Part shown: piece after piece, positions 15,513 through 24,467 of the stretch
How positions within the stretch are numbered: the first letter of the stretch is position 1
How the letters are laid out: each line of letters opens with the position of its first letter
Program-made: the position numbers and the translations under genes
Source of the DNA: Streptococcus ovuberis
GTDB lineage: Bacteria > Bacillota > Bacilli > Lactobacillales > Streptococcaceae
Direction of reading: 5' to 3'
NCBI RefSeq assembly: GCF_012396585.1
Contig: NZ_JAAXPR010000006.1
Location: 1-64,000, forward strand
Length of the DNA stretch: 64,000 nt
The notes under the pieces: generated by a model
Database searches by the model: none
Told to the model about the DNA's origin: nothing
What the model saw: only the letters and a program-made list of their open reading frames with translations

Positions 15513-17735
15513 ATGCCGAAAGAGATAAATTTGACTGGGGAAGAGGTTGTTGCCCTAGTTGCCCAGTATTTGACTAAAGAGGATGTGACGTTTGTAAGCA
15601 GGGCCTTGGATTATGCTGTTGCTAGTCACGAGGGACAGTTTAGAAAATCTGGTGAACCCTATATTATCCACCCGATTCAGGTGGCAGGGATACTGGCTGG
15701 TCTTCATCTAGATGCAGTGACGGTGGCCTGTGGCTTTTTGCATGATGTGGTTGAGGACACAGAAGTCACTTTGGATGATTTGGAACGAGACTTCGGAAGC
15801 GATGTTCGTCTAATCGTGGATGGCGTGACCAAGCTCGGTAAGGTGGAGTATAAGAGTCACGAAGAACAGTTGGCGGAGAATCATCGCAAAATGCTGATTG
15901 CTATGTCTCAGGACATGCGAGTTATTTTGGTTAAGTTGGCGGATAGGCTCCACAATATGCGGACCATCAAGCATTTGCGAAAGGATAAGCAGGAGCGGAT
16001 TTCACGTGAAACAATGGAAATCTATGCACCGCTTGCTCATCGGTTGGGGATTTCGTCTGTCAAGTGGGAATTGGAAGACATGAGTTTCCGATACCTCAAT
16101 GAGGATGAGTTTTACCGGATTTCACGTCTGATGAAGGAAAAGCGTAGGGAGCGCGAGGCTTTGGTTGATGGGGTGGTTGAAAAAATTTCGACCTACACAG
16201 AAGAACGTCATCTTAAAGGACAGATCAATGGTCGACCCAAGCACATTTATTCTATATACCGCAAGATGCACGATAAGCACAAGCGATTCGATGAGCTTTA
16301 CGATTTGATCGCTATTCGCTGTATCATGAATACACCGAGCGATGTCTATGCCATGCTAGGTTATATCCATGAATTATGGCGTCCTATGCCTGGGAGGTTC
16401 AAGGATTATATCGCTAATCCTAAGGCCAATGGCTATCAGTCCATCCACACGACGGTTTATGGGCCTAAAGGACCGATTGAGTTTCAGATTAGGACCCAGG
16501 AAATGCATGAGGTGGCTGAGTATGGGGTAGCTGCTCACTGGGCCTATAAAAAGGGGATAACTGGTAAAGTAGAACAAAAAGAGACAGCTCTTGGCATGTC
16601 TTGGATCGCGAATATGCTAGAATTGCAGGCCGATAGTGATGATGCTCAAGGCTTTGTCTCCTCGGTCAAGGAGGACATTTTTACCGAGCGGATCTATGTC
16701 TTTACGCCGAATGGGGATGTGCGTGAGCTACCTAAAGACTCTGGCCCTATTGATTTTGCCTATGATATTCATACTAATGTCGGTGAGAAAGCGACAGGAG
16801 CCAAGGTCAATGGTCGCATGGTGCCCCTCACGACTAAGCTAAAAACAGGGGATCAGGTAGAAATCATCACGTCCAGTAATTCCTTTGGGCCGAGCCGTGA
16901 CTGGATTACTATCGTTAAAACCCACAAGGCCAGAAACAAAATTCGTCAATTTTTCAAAAATCAGGACAAGGAGCTATCAATCGTCAAAGGTCGGGAAATG
17001 CTCCAAGAAGTTCTTCAGGAAAATGGCTACGTCGCTAATAAATACCTGGATCGCAAACACATGGAAGAAGCTCTTCAAAAGACAGGCTACAAGACGGAAG
17101 AAGCGATCTTTGCAGCTATTGGATTTGGAGAGATTTCAGCTATTTCAGTCTTTAACCGTTTAACGGAAAAAGAGCGCCGTGAAGCTGAGCGTGCCAAGGC
17201 CAAGGCTGTTGCTGATGAATTGGTCAAGGGTGGCGAAGTCAAGCAGGAGCATAAGCACAAAGACAACCTCAAAGTCAAACATGAGGGCGGTGTTATTATT
17301 CAAGGGGCATCAGGCCTCATGATGCGGATTGCTAAGTGCTGTAGCCCTGTGCCAGGTGATGAGATTGTTGGCTATATCACCAAGGGGCGCGGAGTGGCTA
17401 TCCATCGGACGGACTGCATGAATCTCAAGAGTCAGGAAAATTATGAGCAACGCTTGATTGACGTGGAGTGGGAAGAGTCTAATTCCAACAAGGAATACTT
17501 GGCTGAGGTTGATATCTACGGCCTTAATCGTTCAGGACTTCTCAACGATGTGCTCAAGGTCTTGACCAATTCCAATCACAATATTTCTAGCGTCAATGCC
17601 CAGCCGACCAAGGACATGAAGTTTGCCAATATCCATATCAGTTTCTTTATCTCGAACTTGTCTAGCCTGACAACAATTGTCGACAAGATTAAGTCGGTAC
17701 CAGAAGTTTATTCGGTCAAGCGAACCAATGGTTGA
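15513..17735 (+). CDS. relA: Bifunctional (p)ppGpp synthetase/hydrolase
   Basis: This is a 740-residue long-form Rel enzyme that makes and degrades the stringent-response alarmone. The hydrolase domain has His53 (IIHP) and His77-Asp78 (FLHDVVEDT). The synthetase domain has GYQSIHTTV and EFQIRTQEMHEVAE. Then come a TGS domain (IYVFTPNGDVRELP), a zinc-finger-like segment with AKCCSPVPGDEIVG, and a C-terminal ACT domain. Both catalytic halves look intact, so this is the bifunctional Rel type typical of Firmicutes. The gene is followed about 110 bp later by dtd, an order common in streptococci. Confidence 0.97.
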   Translation: MPKEINLTGEEVVALVAQYLTKEDVTFVSRALDYAVASHEGQFRKSGEPYIIHPIQVAGILAGLHLDAVTVACGFLHDVVEDTEVTLDDLERDFGSDVRLIVDGVTKLGKVEYKSHEEQLAENHRKMLIAMSQDMRVILVKLADRLHNMRTIKHLRKDKQERISRETMEIYAPLAHRLGISSVKWELEDMSFRYLNEDEFYRISRLMKEKRREREALVDGVVEKISTYTEERHLKGQINGRPKHIYSIYRKMHDKHKRFDELYDLIAIRCIMNTPSDVYAMLGYIHELWRPMPGRFKDYIANPKANGYQSIHTTVYGPKGPIEFQIRTQEMHEVAEYGVAAHWAYKKGITGKVEQKETALGMSWIANMLELQADSDDAQGFVSSVKEDIFTERIYVFTPNGDVRELPKDSGPIDFAYDIHTNVGEKATGAKVNGRMVPLTTKLKTGDQVEIITSSNSFGPSRDWITIVKTHKARNKIRQFFKNQDKELSIVKGREMLQEVLQENGYVANKYLDRKHMEEALQKTGYKTEEAIFAAIGFGEISAISVFNRLTEKERREAERAKAKAVADELVKGGEVKQEHKHKDNLKVKHEGGVIIQGASGLMMRIAKCCSPVPGDEIVGYITKGRGVAIHRTDCMNLKSQENYEQRLIDVEWEESNSNKEYLAEVDIYGLNRSGLLNDVLKVLTNSNHNISSVNAQPTKDMKFANIHISFFISNLSSLTTIVDKIKSVPEVYSVKRTNG

Positions 17736-17843
17736 TGTGAAAAATAGTTATCAGCACAGCCCTTTTGAAATAACTGTCAGAGAGATGGTGGCTTCAGAAG
17801 AAGGACTTTGGTTTCTTGGTCCATTGAAGTAGGAATGAATGAA

Positions 17844-18293
17844 ATGAAAATTATCATACAGCGCGTGCAGGAAGCGTCGGTCACTGTTGACCAAAAAGTA
17901 GTCGGTCAGATTCATCAAGGGTTGTTGTTATTAGTTGGTGTAGGGCCGGATGATTCTCAGAAGGATCTGGATTATGCAGTCAGAAAGATTGTCAATATGC
18001 GGATCTTTTCAGATGAGGCTGGCAAGATGAATTGGTCTATTCAGGATATTGCAGGGAGGATTCTGTCGGTTTCTCAATTTACCCTCTTTGCAGATACTAA
18101 AAAAGGGAACCGGCCGGCTTTTAATGGCGGAGCAAAAGCGGATAAGGCCAAGGAACTCTATGAGCAATTGAATCAGGCTCTCCGCTCGTTTGTTCCTGTA
18201 GAGGAGGGCATCTTTGCAGCTGATATGCAGGTCAGCCTAGTCAATGATGGTCCGGTGACGATTGTCCTGGATACCAAGCAGGCTTTGTCTTAG
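17844..18293 (+). CDS. dtd: D-aminoacyl-tRNA deacylase
   Basis: Dtd removes D-amino acids wrongly attached to tRNA. The 149 residues carry the conserved [13 protein letters not shown] start, [17 protein letters not shown] (the SQxT motif) and NDGPVTI near the end, which is the cross-dimer proline motif. The frame is open from 17808, but AGGA at 17831-17834 is correctly spaced for ATG 17844. The length then equals the family norm. Confidence 0.95.
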   Translation: MKIIIQRVQEASVTVDQKVVGQIHQGLLLLVGVGPDDSQKDLDYAVRKIVNMRIFSDEAGKMNWSIQDIAGRILSVSQFTLFADTKKGNRPAFNGGAKADKAKELYEQLNQALRSFVPVEEGIFAADMQVSLVNDGPVTIVLDTKQALS

Positions 18294-18393
18294 ATTTCTG
18301 TCTTGGCCAACAATTTTGCTGGTGTTTCTAGAGAGAAGATGTCATCCAGAAAAGTCAATTGCTTGGTTTGCTAGCCAACGACAATCTTATTAA

Positions 18394-18441
18394 AAAAGCC
18401 TTAGAACCAAAATCTTTACGGAAGGGATTCTAAGGCTTTTA
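18394..18441. terminator. Terminator between dtd and the AEC permease gene
   Basis: AAAAGCCTTAGAA (18394-18406) pairs with TTCTAAGGCTTTT (18428-18440). The A and T runs on both sides allow use by both converging transcripts. Confidence 0.8.
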
Positions 18442-18558
18442 AGGTTAATGCGAATTTTGAAAGGTCTACAGGTTCTAAAATTTCTTGGACAGTAGAGCTA
18501 TTTTTAGCTAGTTTACTCATTCAAAATCAAACAGAGTAACCACTATTTGAGGTGATTA

Positions 18559-19482
18559 TCAATGGAGATAGAGTTGGCTGGCAATTCCCATCATCAGAGG
18601 CAGGCTGAGCAGGGAGAGGATGGTTGTTAGGAGGACTAAACGAGACCCGTAACCATAATCGTTGCCGTAGACTTGGCTGAAAAGGGCTGTATTCATAGCA
18701 CTTGGGGAACAGGAAGCAATGGTTAGGGCTAGCTTAAGGCTAGGCGTTCCGATAGGGAGGCAATAAATCAGTAAAATAGAGAGAGCTGAGGTTATGATCA
18801 GGCGTAAAAAGGCGGTCCAGTAGGCAGGAAGGTAGCAGAACACATCAGTCCATGAGGCTTTATAAAAATAGGTTCCTAAGACCAAGGTAGATAAGGGGGT
18901 ATTGAGCAAGGCAAAACTAGCGATGGCCTCTGAAGCGACAGTAGGCAGGTCATAGGGAAACATAAAGAGGATTAGGCCGATCGCAGTTGAGATGGAGGCT
19001 GGGTTGATTAGGGCATTTTTTAAGGCAATGCGTTTTCTGTCGCCTGTCAGGAGGTAGATGCCGTAGGTCCATTGCAGGATTTGGTTAGCAACGACAAAAC
19101 CCGAGATGTAAAACACAGCTTCTTGCCCTCCTACGGCAAAAGCTAAAGGAGTGCCCAAGAAACCCACATTGGCAAAGAGAACAGCGTAAGTGTCAATCGC
19201 TCTCTTTCTAGGCATCAAGTACCTCACCACAAGGATTCGACTGCCTAGGATACCGAAAGCCATGCCGATAGTTAGGAGTAGAAATTGCAGACTCCTCAGG
19301 CTGTAATCAGCCTTGAGGAAGGAAGAGATGAAAAGACTGGGAGCGACATAGGTAGTCAGTAATTTGGACAGTTGGCGCGTGACCTTGGGAGTCAGTATCT
19401 CTTTTTTGGCCAAGTAATAGCCCATGGCCATGAGGCAAAAGAGTACAATCAGTTTTTGAAAAACCATGGAAGCAATCAGCAT
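18559..19482 (-). CDS. AEC-family permease (auxin efflux carrier-like)
   Basis: The 307-residue protein has about ten membrane helices in two halves. The AEC pattern is recognisable: N-terminal KLIVLFCLMAMGYYLAKK, then ANVGFLGTPLAF, and near the C-terminus SCSPSAMNTALFSQVYG. In lactic acid bacteria relatives export or exchange carboxylates such as malate. The substrate here cannot be told. It is a single gene. On the minus strand a TATAAT lies at the complement of 19512-19517 near the start codon. Confidence 0.85.
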   Translation of the reverse strand: MLIASMVFQKLIVLFCLMAMGYYLAKKEILTPKVTRQLSKLLTTYVAPSLFISSFLKADYSLRSLQFLLLTIGMAFGILGSRILVVRYLMPRKRAIDTYAVLFANVGFLGTPLAFAVGGQEAVFYISGFVVANQILQWTYGIYLLTGDRKRIALKNALINPASISTAIGLILFMFPYDLPTVASEAIASFALLNTPLSTLVLGTYFYKASWTDVFCYLPAYWTAFLRLIITSALSILLIYCLPIGTPSLKLALTIASCSPSAMNTALFSQVYGNDYGYGSRLVLLTTILSLLSLPLMMGIASQLYLH

Positions 19483-19839
19483 AATAGCACCTCTTTGTTG
19501 ATATGTGTTCTATTATAACACAAGCGTTTTGAAAATAGCAGAGCTCCTTTGTTAGCTGAGTGCTGAATTGAGGTGGTGTATTTTGGAGTGATAGAGCATC
19601 TTCTTAGTTTGCAAATGGCGAGAGATGTTTTATAATGGGGTAACGATAGAAAGTAGAGGATAGGGATGATTTGATTAAGAAAAACAGCTTCGACGCTAAA
19701 ATATCAGGAAATCCATATAGATTAAAACAATGAATACAGGCAACTAGCAAAGTGACATGGCTGTGAAAAACATACAACTGTTTTTGATATAGAGATTGGG
19801 ATAGGAAATGGGAGATAGAAGAGTAGAAGGAGAGAGAAG
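19483..19839. other. Divergent intergenic region upstream of susR
   Basis: No gene is visible. It contains promoters for the leftward AEC gene and the rightward susR. The susR transcript would have an untranslated leader of nearly 200 nt if it starts at the promoter at 19608-19636. I see no known riboswitch in it. Confidence 0.6.
19608..19636 (+). promoter_or_regulatory. Candidate susR promoter
   Basis: TTTGCA (19608-19613) and TATAAT (19631-19636) are separated by 17 bp. The -35 is weak. Confidence 0.5.
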
Positions 19840-20808
19840 ATGAAAGCGACAATGAAAGAAGTAGCGGAACTAGCTGGGGTAGGAGTTGGTACCGTATCAA
19901 GAGTTATCAATGGTGTCAAGGTTAAAGATTCTACTATGCAAAAAGTTCAAGAAGCTATTGCTATTTTAAATTACCAACCAGATGAATATGCCAGAGGGTT
20001 AAAGACCAATAAAAGTAATATTATCGCCTTGATTATTCCTACAATCTGGCACCCATTTTTTAGCGAATTTGCTTACCATGTAGAGAAGCGTTTAAGTCAA
20101 CTCAATTATAAGCTCTTTATTTGTAATGCAGAATTAGATGGGCAAAAAGAGAGTGAATACATAGAAATGTTGGGCAAAAATAAGGTGGACGGTATTATCG
20201 GCATTACCTATTCTGATATTGATACACACATCTCATCTAACCTTCCTTTTGTCAGCATTGATAGACATTTCTCTGAGACAATTCCCTATGTGACAGCAGA
20301 TAATTATCAGGGAGGACGTTTGGCAGCAGAGGTCCTTATTCAAAAAGGTGCAACCTATCTCGCTTACATAGGAGGGATTAACCAATTTGAGAATGAGACA
20401 AGTTATCGAAAGCAAGGGTTTTATGATAGATTAGAGGAAGCAGGGGTACCGTTTGAAACGTTAGATATGCCAGAACCTATTCACGATTTGGAAGTACAGG
20501 TTGAGCAATTTTTAGGGGCCTATCCGTTGGTTGATGGCATTTTTACAGTCAATGATTTTATGGCTATGACAGTGATGAAAGTGGCTAATCGATTAGGACG
20601 ATCTGTTCCAAAAGATCTTCAATTGATTGGTTTTGATGGCTTAAGAGCAGCTGCAGATCAAGAGTGTTATGTGTCAACGATTGTTCAGCCACTTGAACAG
20701 ATGGCTCAGAGGGCGGTTGAGCTTCTGTTGAGTATTATTGAGGATAAACCACATGAGACGAGGGTTGTGTTACCTGTTTCCTTTCATGAGGGAGGAACAA
20801 CAAAGTGA
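19840..20808 (+). CDS. susR: LacI-family regulator of the sus operon
   Basis: The 322 residues start with a LacI helix-turn-helix (MKEVAELAGVGVGTVSRVINGVKVKDSTM, residues 5-33). The periplasmic-binding-protein-like effector domain follows. It lies directly upstream of the sugar ABC operon, in the order susR-susT1-susT2-susX-susH known from Streptococcus pneumoniae. Two identical GAAACGTTTC palindromes in front of susT1 are the obvious operators. Sucrose or a fructo-oligosaccharide, or a phosphorylated derivative, would be the inducer by analogy. Confidence 0.85.
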   Translation: MKATMKEVAELAGVGVGTVSRVINGVKVKDSTMQKVQEAIAILNYQPDEYARGLKTNKSNIIALIIPTIWHPFFSEFAYHVEKRLSQLNYKLFICNAELDGQKESEYIEMLGKNKVDGIIGITYSDIDTHISSNLPFVSIDRHFSETIPYVTADNYQGGRLAAEVLIQKGATYLAYIGGINQFENETSYRKQGFYDRLEEAGVPFETLDMPEPIHDLEVQVEQFLGAYPLVDGIFTVNDFMAMTVMKVANRLGRSVPKDLQLIGFDGLRAAADQECYVSTIVQPLEQMAQRAVELLLSIIEDKPHETRVVLPVSFHEGGTTK

Positions 20809-20843
20809 CGGAGAAAGGGTCTAAAAATTTTGCTAAAAAGTAC

Positions 20844-20871
20844 TTGACAACAACAAAAAAACGGTTACAAT
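20844..20871 (+). promoter_or_regulatory. Promoter of the sus transport operon
   Basis: TTGACA (20844-20849) and TACAAT (20866-20871) are 16 bp apart. Operator 1 starts 11 bp after the -10, over the likely transcription start. Confidence 0.8.
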
Positions 20872-20881
20872 GATACTATAA

Positions 20882-20896
20882 TTGAAACGTTTCCAA
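20882..20896. promoter_or_regulatory. sus operator 1
   Basis: TTGAAACGTTTCCAA contains the perfect 10-bp palindrome GAAACGTTTC, a CG-centred LacI-family half-site pair. It does not align with a standard cre site, which argues for SusR rather than CcpA. Confidence 0.75.
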
Positions 20897-20943
20897 AAAA
20901 GCGTTTAACAAAGAGGCTAAGGCCTCGTTGTTTTACCCAATAA

Positions 20944-20958
20944 TTGAAACGTTTCCAA
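20944..20958. promoter_or_regulatory. sus operator 2, next to the ribosome binding site
   Basis: This is an exact second copy of TTGAAACGTTTCCAA, 62 bp centre to centre from operator 1 and ending just before AAGGAGAG of susT1. Two identical sites at about six helical turns suit a DNA loop. A repressor bound here would also block elongation. Confidence 0.75.
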
Positions 20959-20971
20959 AAAGGAGAGACTT

Positions 20972-21892
20972 ATGGATAAAGAACACGCAAAAGGCTCAGG
21001 TTTGTGGCAACGTGTTAAGCGTCAGCGAATTTTATTGCTAATGTTATTACCTGGTTTAATCTTGACCTTTATTTTTAAGTATGTCCCCATGTATGGGGTA
21101 CTCATCGCTTTCAAGAATTACAATCCTTTGCAAGGGGTTTGGGGAAGTGAGTGGATAGGATTTGAGCAATTCACAAAATTTATCTCGTCTCCAAATTTTG
21201 GGGTATTGCTTGGAAATACTCTAAAACTGAGTATCTATGGATTGCTTCTGGGCTTTTTTCCACCAATTGTCTTGGCAATCATGCTAAATCAACTCTTAAG
21301 TGACAAGGCTAAGAAGCGTATTCAATTGATTCTTTATGCTCCTAATTTTATTTCAGTAGTTGTTATTGTAGGGATGGTCTTCCTATTCTTTTCAGTGGGA
21401 GGTCCCATTAATAGCTTGTTAGGTCTCTTTGGAATTCAAGCTAATTTCTTAACGGATCCTGATTTTTTCAGGCCACTCTATATTTTTAGTGGGATTTGGC
21501 AAGGCATGGGTTGGGCCTCTACCCTTTACACGGCAACTTTGGTGAATGTGGATCCATCCTTAATTGAAGCAGCTAAATTAGATGGTGCTAACATTTTTCA
21601 ACGAATTTGGCATATTGATCTCCCAGCATTAAAACCGATTATGATTATTCAGTTTGTCCTTGCTGCCGGAGGCATTATGAATGTTGGATATGAGAAAGCA
21701 TTCTTGATGCAGACATCTCTAAATCTAACCAGTTCAGAGATTATTTCAACCTATGTTTATAAGGTTGGTCTCGTTTCAGGAGATTATTCGTATTCGACAG
21801 CTGTAGGACTATTTAATGCATTGATTAATGTTATCTTATTGATCTCGGTCAATAAAATAGTAGAGCGCCTCAATGATGGTCAAGGATTATAG
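20972..21892 (+). CDS. susT1: Sugar ABC transporter permease (LplB/SusT1)
   Basis: The 306-residue integral membrane protein has six predicted helices. The EAA loop reads EAAKLDGANIFQRIWHIDLPALKP (about residues 205-228), the contact site for the ATPase. It opens with the MLLPGLILTFIFKYVPMYG pattern of LplB-type permeases. It pairs with the next gene. No ATP-binding gene lies in the operon, so a shared ATPase of the MsmK type encoded elsewhere is expected. Confidence 0.9.
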   Translation: MDKEHAKGSGLWQRVKRQRILLLMLLPGLILTFIFKYVPMYGVLIAFKNYNPLQGVWGSEWIGFEQFTKFISSPNFGVLLGNTLKLSIYGLLLGFFPPIVLAIMLNQLLSDKAKKRIQLILYAPNFISVVVIVGMVFLFFSVGGPINSLLGLFGIQANFLTDPDFFRPLYIFSGIWQGMGWASTLYTATLVNVDPSLIEAAKLDGANIFQRIWHIDLPALKPIMIIQFVLAAGGIMNVGYEKAFLMQTSLNLTSSEIISTYVYKVGLVSGDYSYSTAVGLFNALINVILLISVNKIVERLNDGQGL

Positions 21893-21907
21893 GAGGTTAT
21901 AGTTGCT

Positions 21908-22795
21908 ATGAATACACAGATTTATACAAAGTTTGACAAGCGGATGCTCGTCCTAAACAAGATTTTATTAGCTTTTTTCGTGCTAATTACGTTACTTCCT
22001 TTGGTCTATATTTTAGTAGCTTCCTTTATGGATCCACAGATTTTAGTCAGTCAAGGCATTAGTTTTAATCCCAAAGATTGGACGATTGAAGGTTACCAGC
22101 GAGTCTTTTCAGATGATTCTATTTTACGAGGTTTCTTAAACTCCTTCTTCTACTCTTTTTCCTTTGCCTTTTTGACGGTTGCGGTCACTGTGCTGACAGC
22201 TTATCCATTGTCCAAACCAAATTTAGTTGGAAAGAAGTGGATCAATATATTTTTGATTATCACCATGTTTTTTGGAGGAGGTTTAGTGCCAACCTACCTC
22301 TTGATCAAGGACCTAGGGATGCTCAATACTGTCTGGGCGATCCTATTACCTGGTGCTGTCAATGTTTGGAATATCATTTTGGCTAGAACCTATTTTCAAG
22401 GCTTGCCTGAGGAGTTGGTTGAAGCTGCAACAATAGATGGTGCTAGCGACTGGCAGGTCTTTTGGAAAATTATGCTTCCACTCGCTAAACCGATTATGTT
22501 TGTTCTTTTCTTATATGCTTTTGTTGGGCAATGGAATTCTTACTTTGATGCTATGATTTATATTAAAGACCCAAATCTAGAACCATTGCAACTGGTCCTT
22601 AGAAAAATCCTTATTCAAAGTGAGCCAGCAAAGGATATGATTGGTGCACAAGCTGCAATGAATGAGCTCAAGCGATTGGCGGAAATGATAAAATATGCCA
22701 CTATTGTCATCTCTAGCTTACCGCTGATTGTCATGTATCCATTCTTCCAAAAGTACTTTGACAAAGGAATTATGGCTGGTTCCCTGAAGGGATAA
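21908..22795 (+). CDS. susT2: Sugar ABC transporter permease (YtcP/SusT2)
   Basis: This 295-residue second permease has six helices and an EAA loop (EAATIDGASDWQVFWKIMLPLAKP, about 178-201). It starts 15 nt after susT1 behind AGGAGG. The two permeases are the heterodimer typical of CUT1 importers of oligosaccharides. Confidence 0.9.
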   Translation: MNTQIYTKFDKRMLVLNKILLAFFVLITLLPLVYILVASFMDPQILVSQGISFNPKDWTIEGYQRVFSDDSILRGFLNSFFYSFSFAFLTVAVTVLTAYPLSKPNLVGKKWINIFLIITMFFGGGLVPTYLLIKDLGMLNTVWAILLPGAVNVWNIILARTYFQGLPEELVEAATIDGASDWQVFWKIMLPLAKPIMFVLFLYAFVGQWNSYFDAMIYIKDPNLEPLQLVLRKILIQSEPAKDMIGAQAAMNELKRLAEMIKYATIVISSLPLIVMYPFFQKYFDKGIMAGSLKG

Positions 22796-22836
22796 TCATT
22801 AACTAATTTGTATAAACTAAAAATTGGAGGTTTCAA

Positions 22837-24444
22837 ATGAAACGCAAATTAACCACAACCGTTGTACTTTTAGCAAGCGCAGCCCTATTGGCGGCTTGTG
22901 GCAGTAAAAATACAGCATCTAGTCCAGATTATGAACTAAAAGATGTAGCATTCCCACTCAAGGAAACAAAGACCTTGAAATTTATGACAGCAAGCTCTCC
23001 ATTAGCACCAAAAGATCCAAATGACAAGTTAATTTTTCAACGTTTGGAAGAAGAAACAGGCGTACATATTGAATGGACCAACTACCAATCAGACTTTGGA
23101 GAGAAGAGAAATCTAGATATCGCTTCAGGTGATTTGCCAGATGCCATCCACAATGATGGAGCATCTGATGTTGAGTTGATGAATTGGGCTAAACAAGGAG
23201 TTATTATTCCTGTTGAGGATTTGATCGATGAACATATGCCGAATCTTAAGAAAATCCTAGATGAGCATCCAGAGTACCGCTCTATGATTACAGCTCCAGA
23301 TGGTCACATCTATTCGTTCCCTTGGATTGAAGAGTTGGGAGAGGATAAGAAGTCCATTCATACAGTTAGTGATATCGCTTGGATTAATGTGGAGTGGTTG
23401 GATAAATTAGGACTGGAAATGCCACAGACGACAGATGAATTAATGACAGTTTTGGAGGCGTTCAAGACAAAAGATCCAAATGGGAATGGCAAAGCAGATG
23501 AAATTCCAATGTCCTTTGTCAATGGAAATGGTGGTGAAGACTTCAAGATACTTTTTGGAGCATTTGGCATCGGAGATAACGACGACCATTTGGTTGTTGG
23601 CAATGATGGCGTAGTAGATTTCACAGCAGATAATGAGGAATATAAGGCTGGTGTGCAGTTTATGCGTCAGTTACAAGAAAAAGGCTTGATTGATCCAGAA
23701 GCTTTTGAACACGATTGGAACACGTACTTGGCAAAAGGCAGTGAAAATCTGTACGGTGTTTACTTCACTTGGGATAAGGCTAATATCACAGGTATGAATG
23801 ATACGTATGACATTTTACCAGTATTGGCTGGACCAAATGGGAAACGACATATCACACGTACAAATGGCATGGGCTTCCAGCGCGATCGTATGGTCATCAC
23901 CTCTGCTAATAAAAACTTGGAATTAACAGCGAAGTGGATTGATGCGCAATATGTACCGATTCAGTCTGTGCAAAACAACTGGGGAACTTATGGTGATAAG
24001 GAGCAACAAAATATCTTTGAGTTTGACAAGGCGTCAAACAGTTTGAAACACCTACCGCTTAATGGTACAGCACCTGGTGAACTCCGCCAGAAAACAGAGG
24101 TCGGTGGGCCACTTGCAATCTTGGATGACTACTATGGCACAGTAACGACAATGCCAGATGATGCCAAATGGCGTTTAGATCTCATGCACGCAACTTATTT
24201 AGACTACGTGACGAATGAGTATATCTATCCTCGTGTCTTTATGGAAAAAGAAGATTTGGACCGCATTGCTCAAGTAGAAGCTGATATGAATGACTATATT
24301 TACCGCAAACGTGCGGAATGGATTGTCAATGGTGGCATTGAAAAAGAGTGGGATAGCTATTTAGCAGAGCTTGATAAATATGGCTTGTCAGATTGGTTGG
24401 CTATCAAGCAAAAATATTTCGATCAATATAAGAATGCTCAATAA
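22837..24444 (+). CDS. susX: Sugar ABC transporter substrate-binding lipoprotein (SusX)
   Basis: The 535-residue binding protein has a lipoprotein signal with lipobox LAAC (Cys21), so it is anchored to the outer face of the membrane. The segment DPNGNGKADEIP is an EF-hand-like calcium loop seen in LplA-type binding proteins. The length, larger than the 400-450 of most sugar-binding proteins, fits the fructo-oligosaccharide/sucrose binding group. The gene ends 23 nt before the hydrolase start. Confidence 0.9.
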   Translation: MKRKLTTTVVLLASAALLAACGSKNTASSPDYELKDVAFPLKETKTLKFMTASSPLAPKDPNDKLIFQRLEEETGVHIEWTNYQSDFGEKRNLDIASGDLPDAIHNDGASDVELMNWAKQGVIIPVEDLIDEHMPNLKKILDEHPEYRSMITAPDGHIYSFPWIEELGEDKKSIHTVSDIAWINVEWLDKLGLEMPQTTDELMTVLEAFKTKDPNGNGKADEIPMSFVNGNGGEDFKILFGAFGIGDNDDHLVVGNDGVVDFTADNEEYKAGVQFMRQLQEKGLIDPEAFEHDWNTYLAKGSENLYGVYFTWDKANITGMNDTYDILPVLAGPNGKRHITRTNGMGFQRDRMVITSANKNLELTAKWIDAQYVPIQSVQNNWGTYGDKEQQNIFEFDKASNSLKHLPLNGTAPGELRQKTEVGGPLAILDDYYGTVTTMPDDAKWRLDLMHATYLDYVTNEYIYPRVFMEKEDLDRIAQVEADMNDYIYRKRAEWIVNGGIEKEWDSYLAELDKYGLSDWLAIKQKYFDQYKNAQ

Positions 24445-24467
24445 GCTTGATGAAGGAGGGACTACTA

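Noticed and set aside
20882-20958. sus palindromes as cre (CcpA) sites
   Set aside because: GAAACGTTTC lacks the extra base needed to align both halves with the cre consensus; a LacI-type operator fits better.
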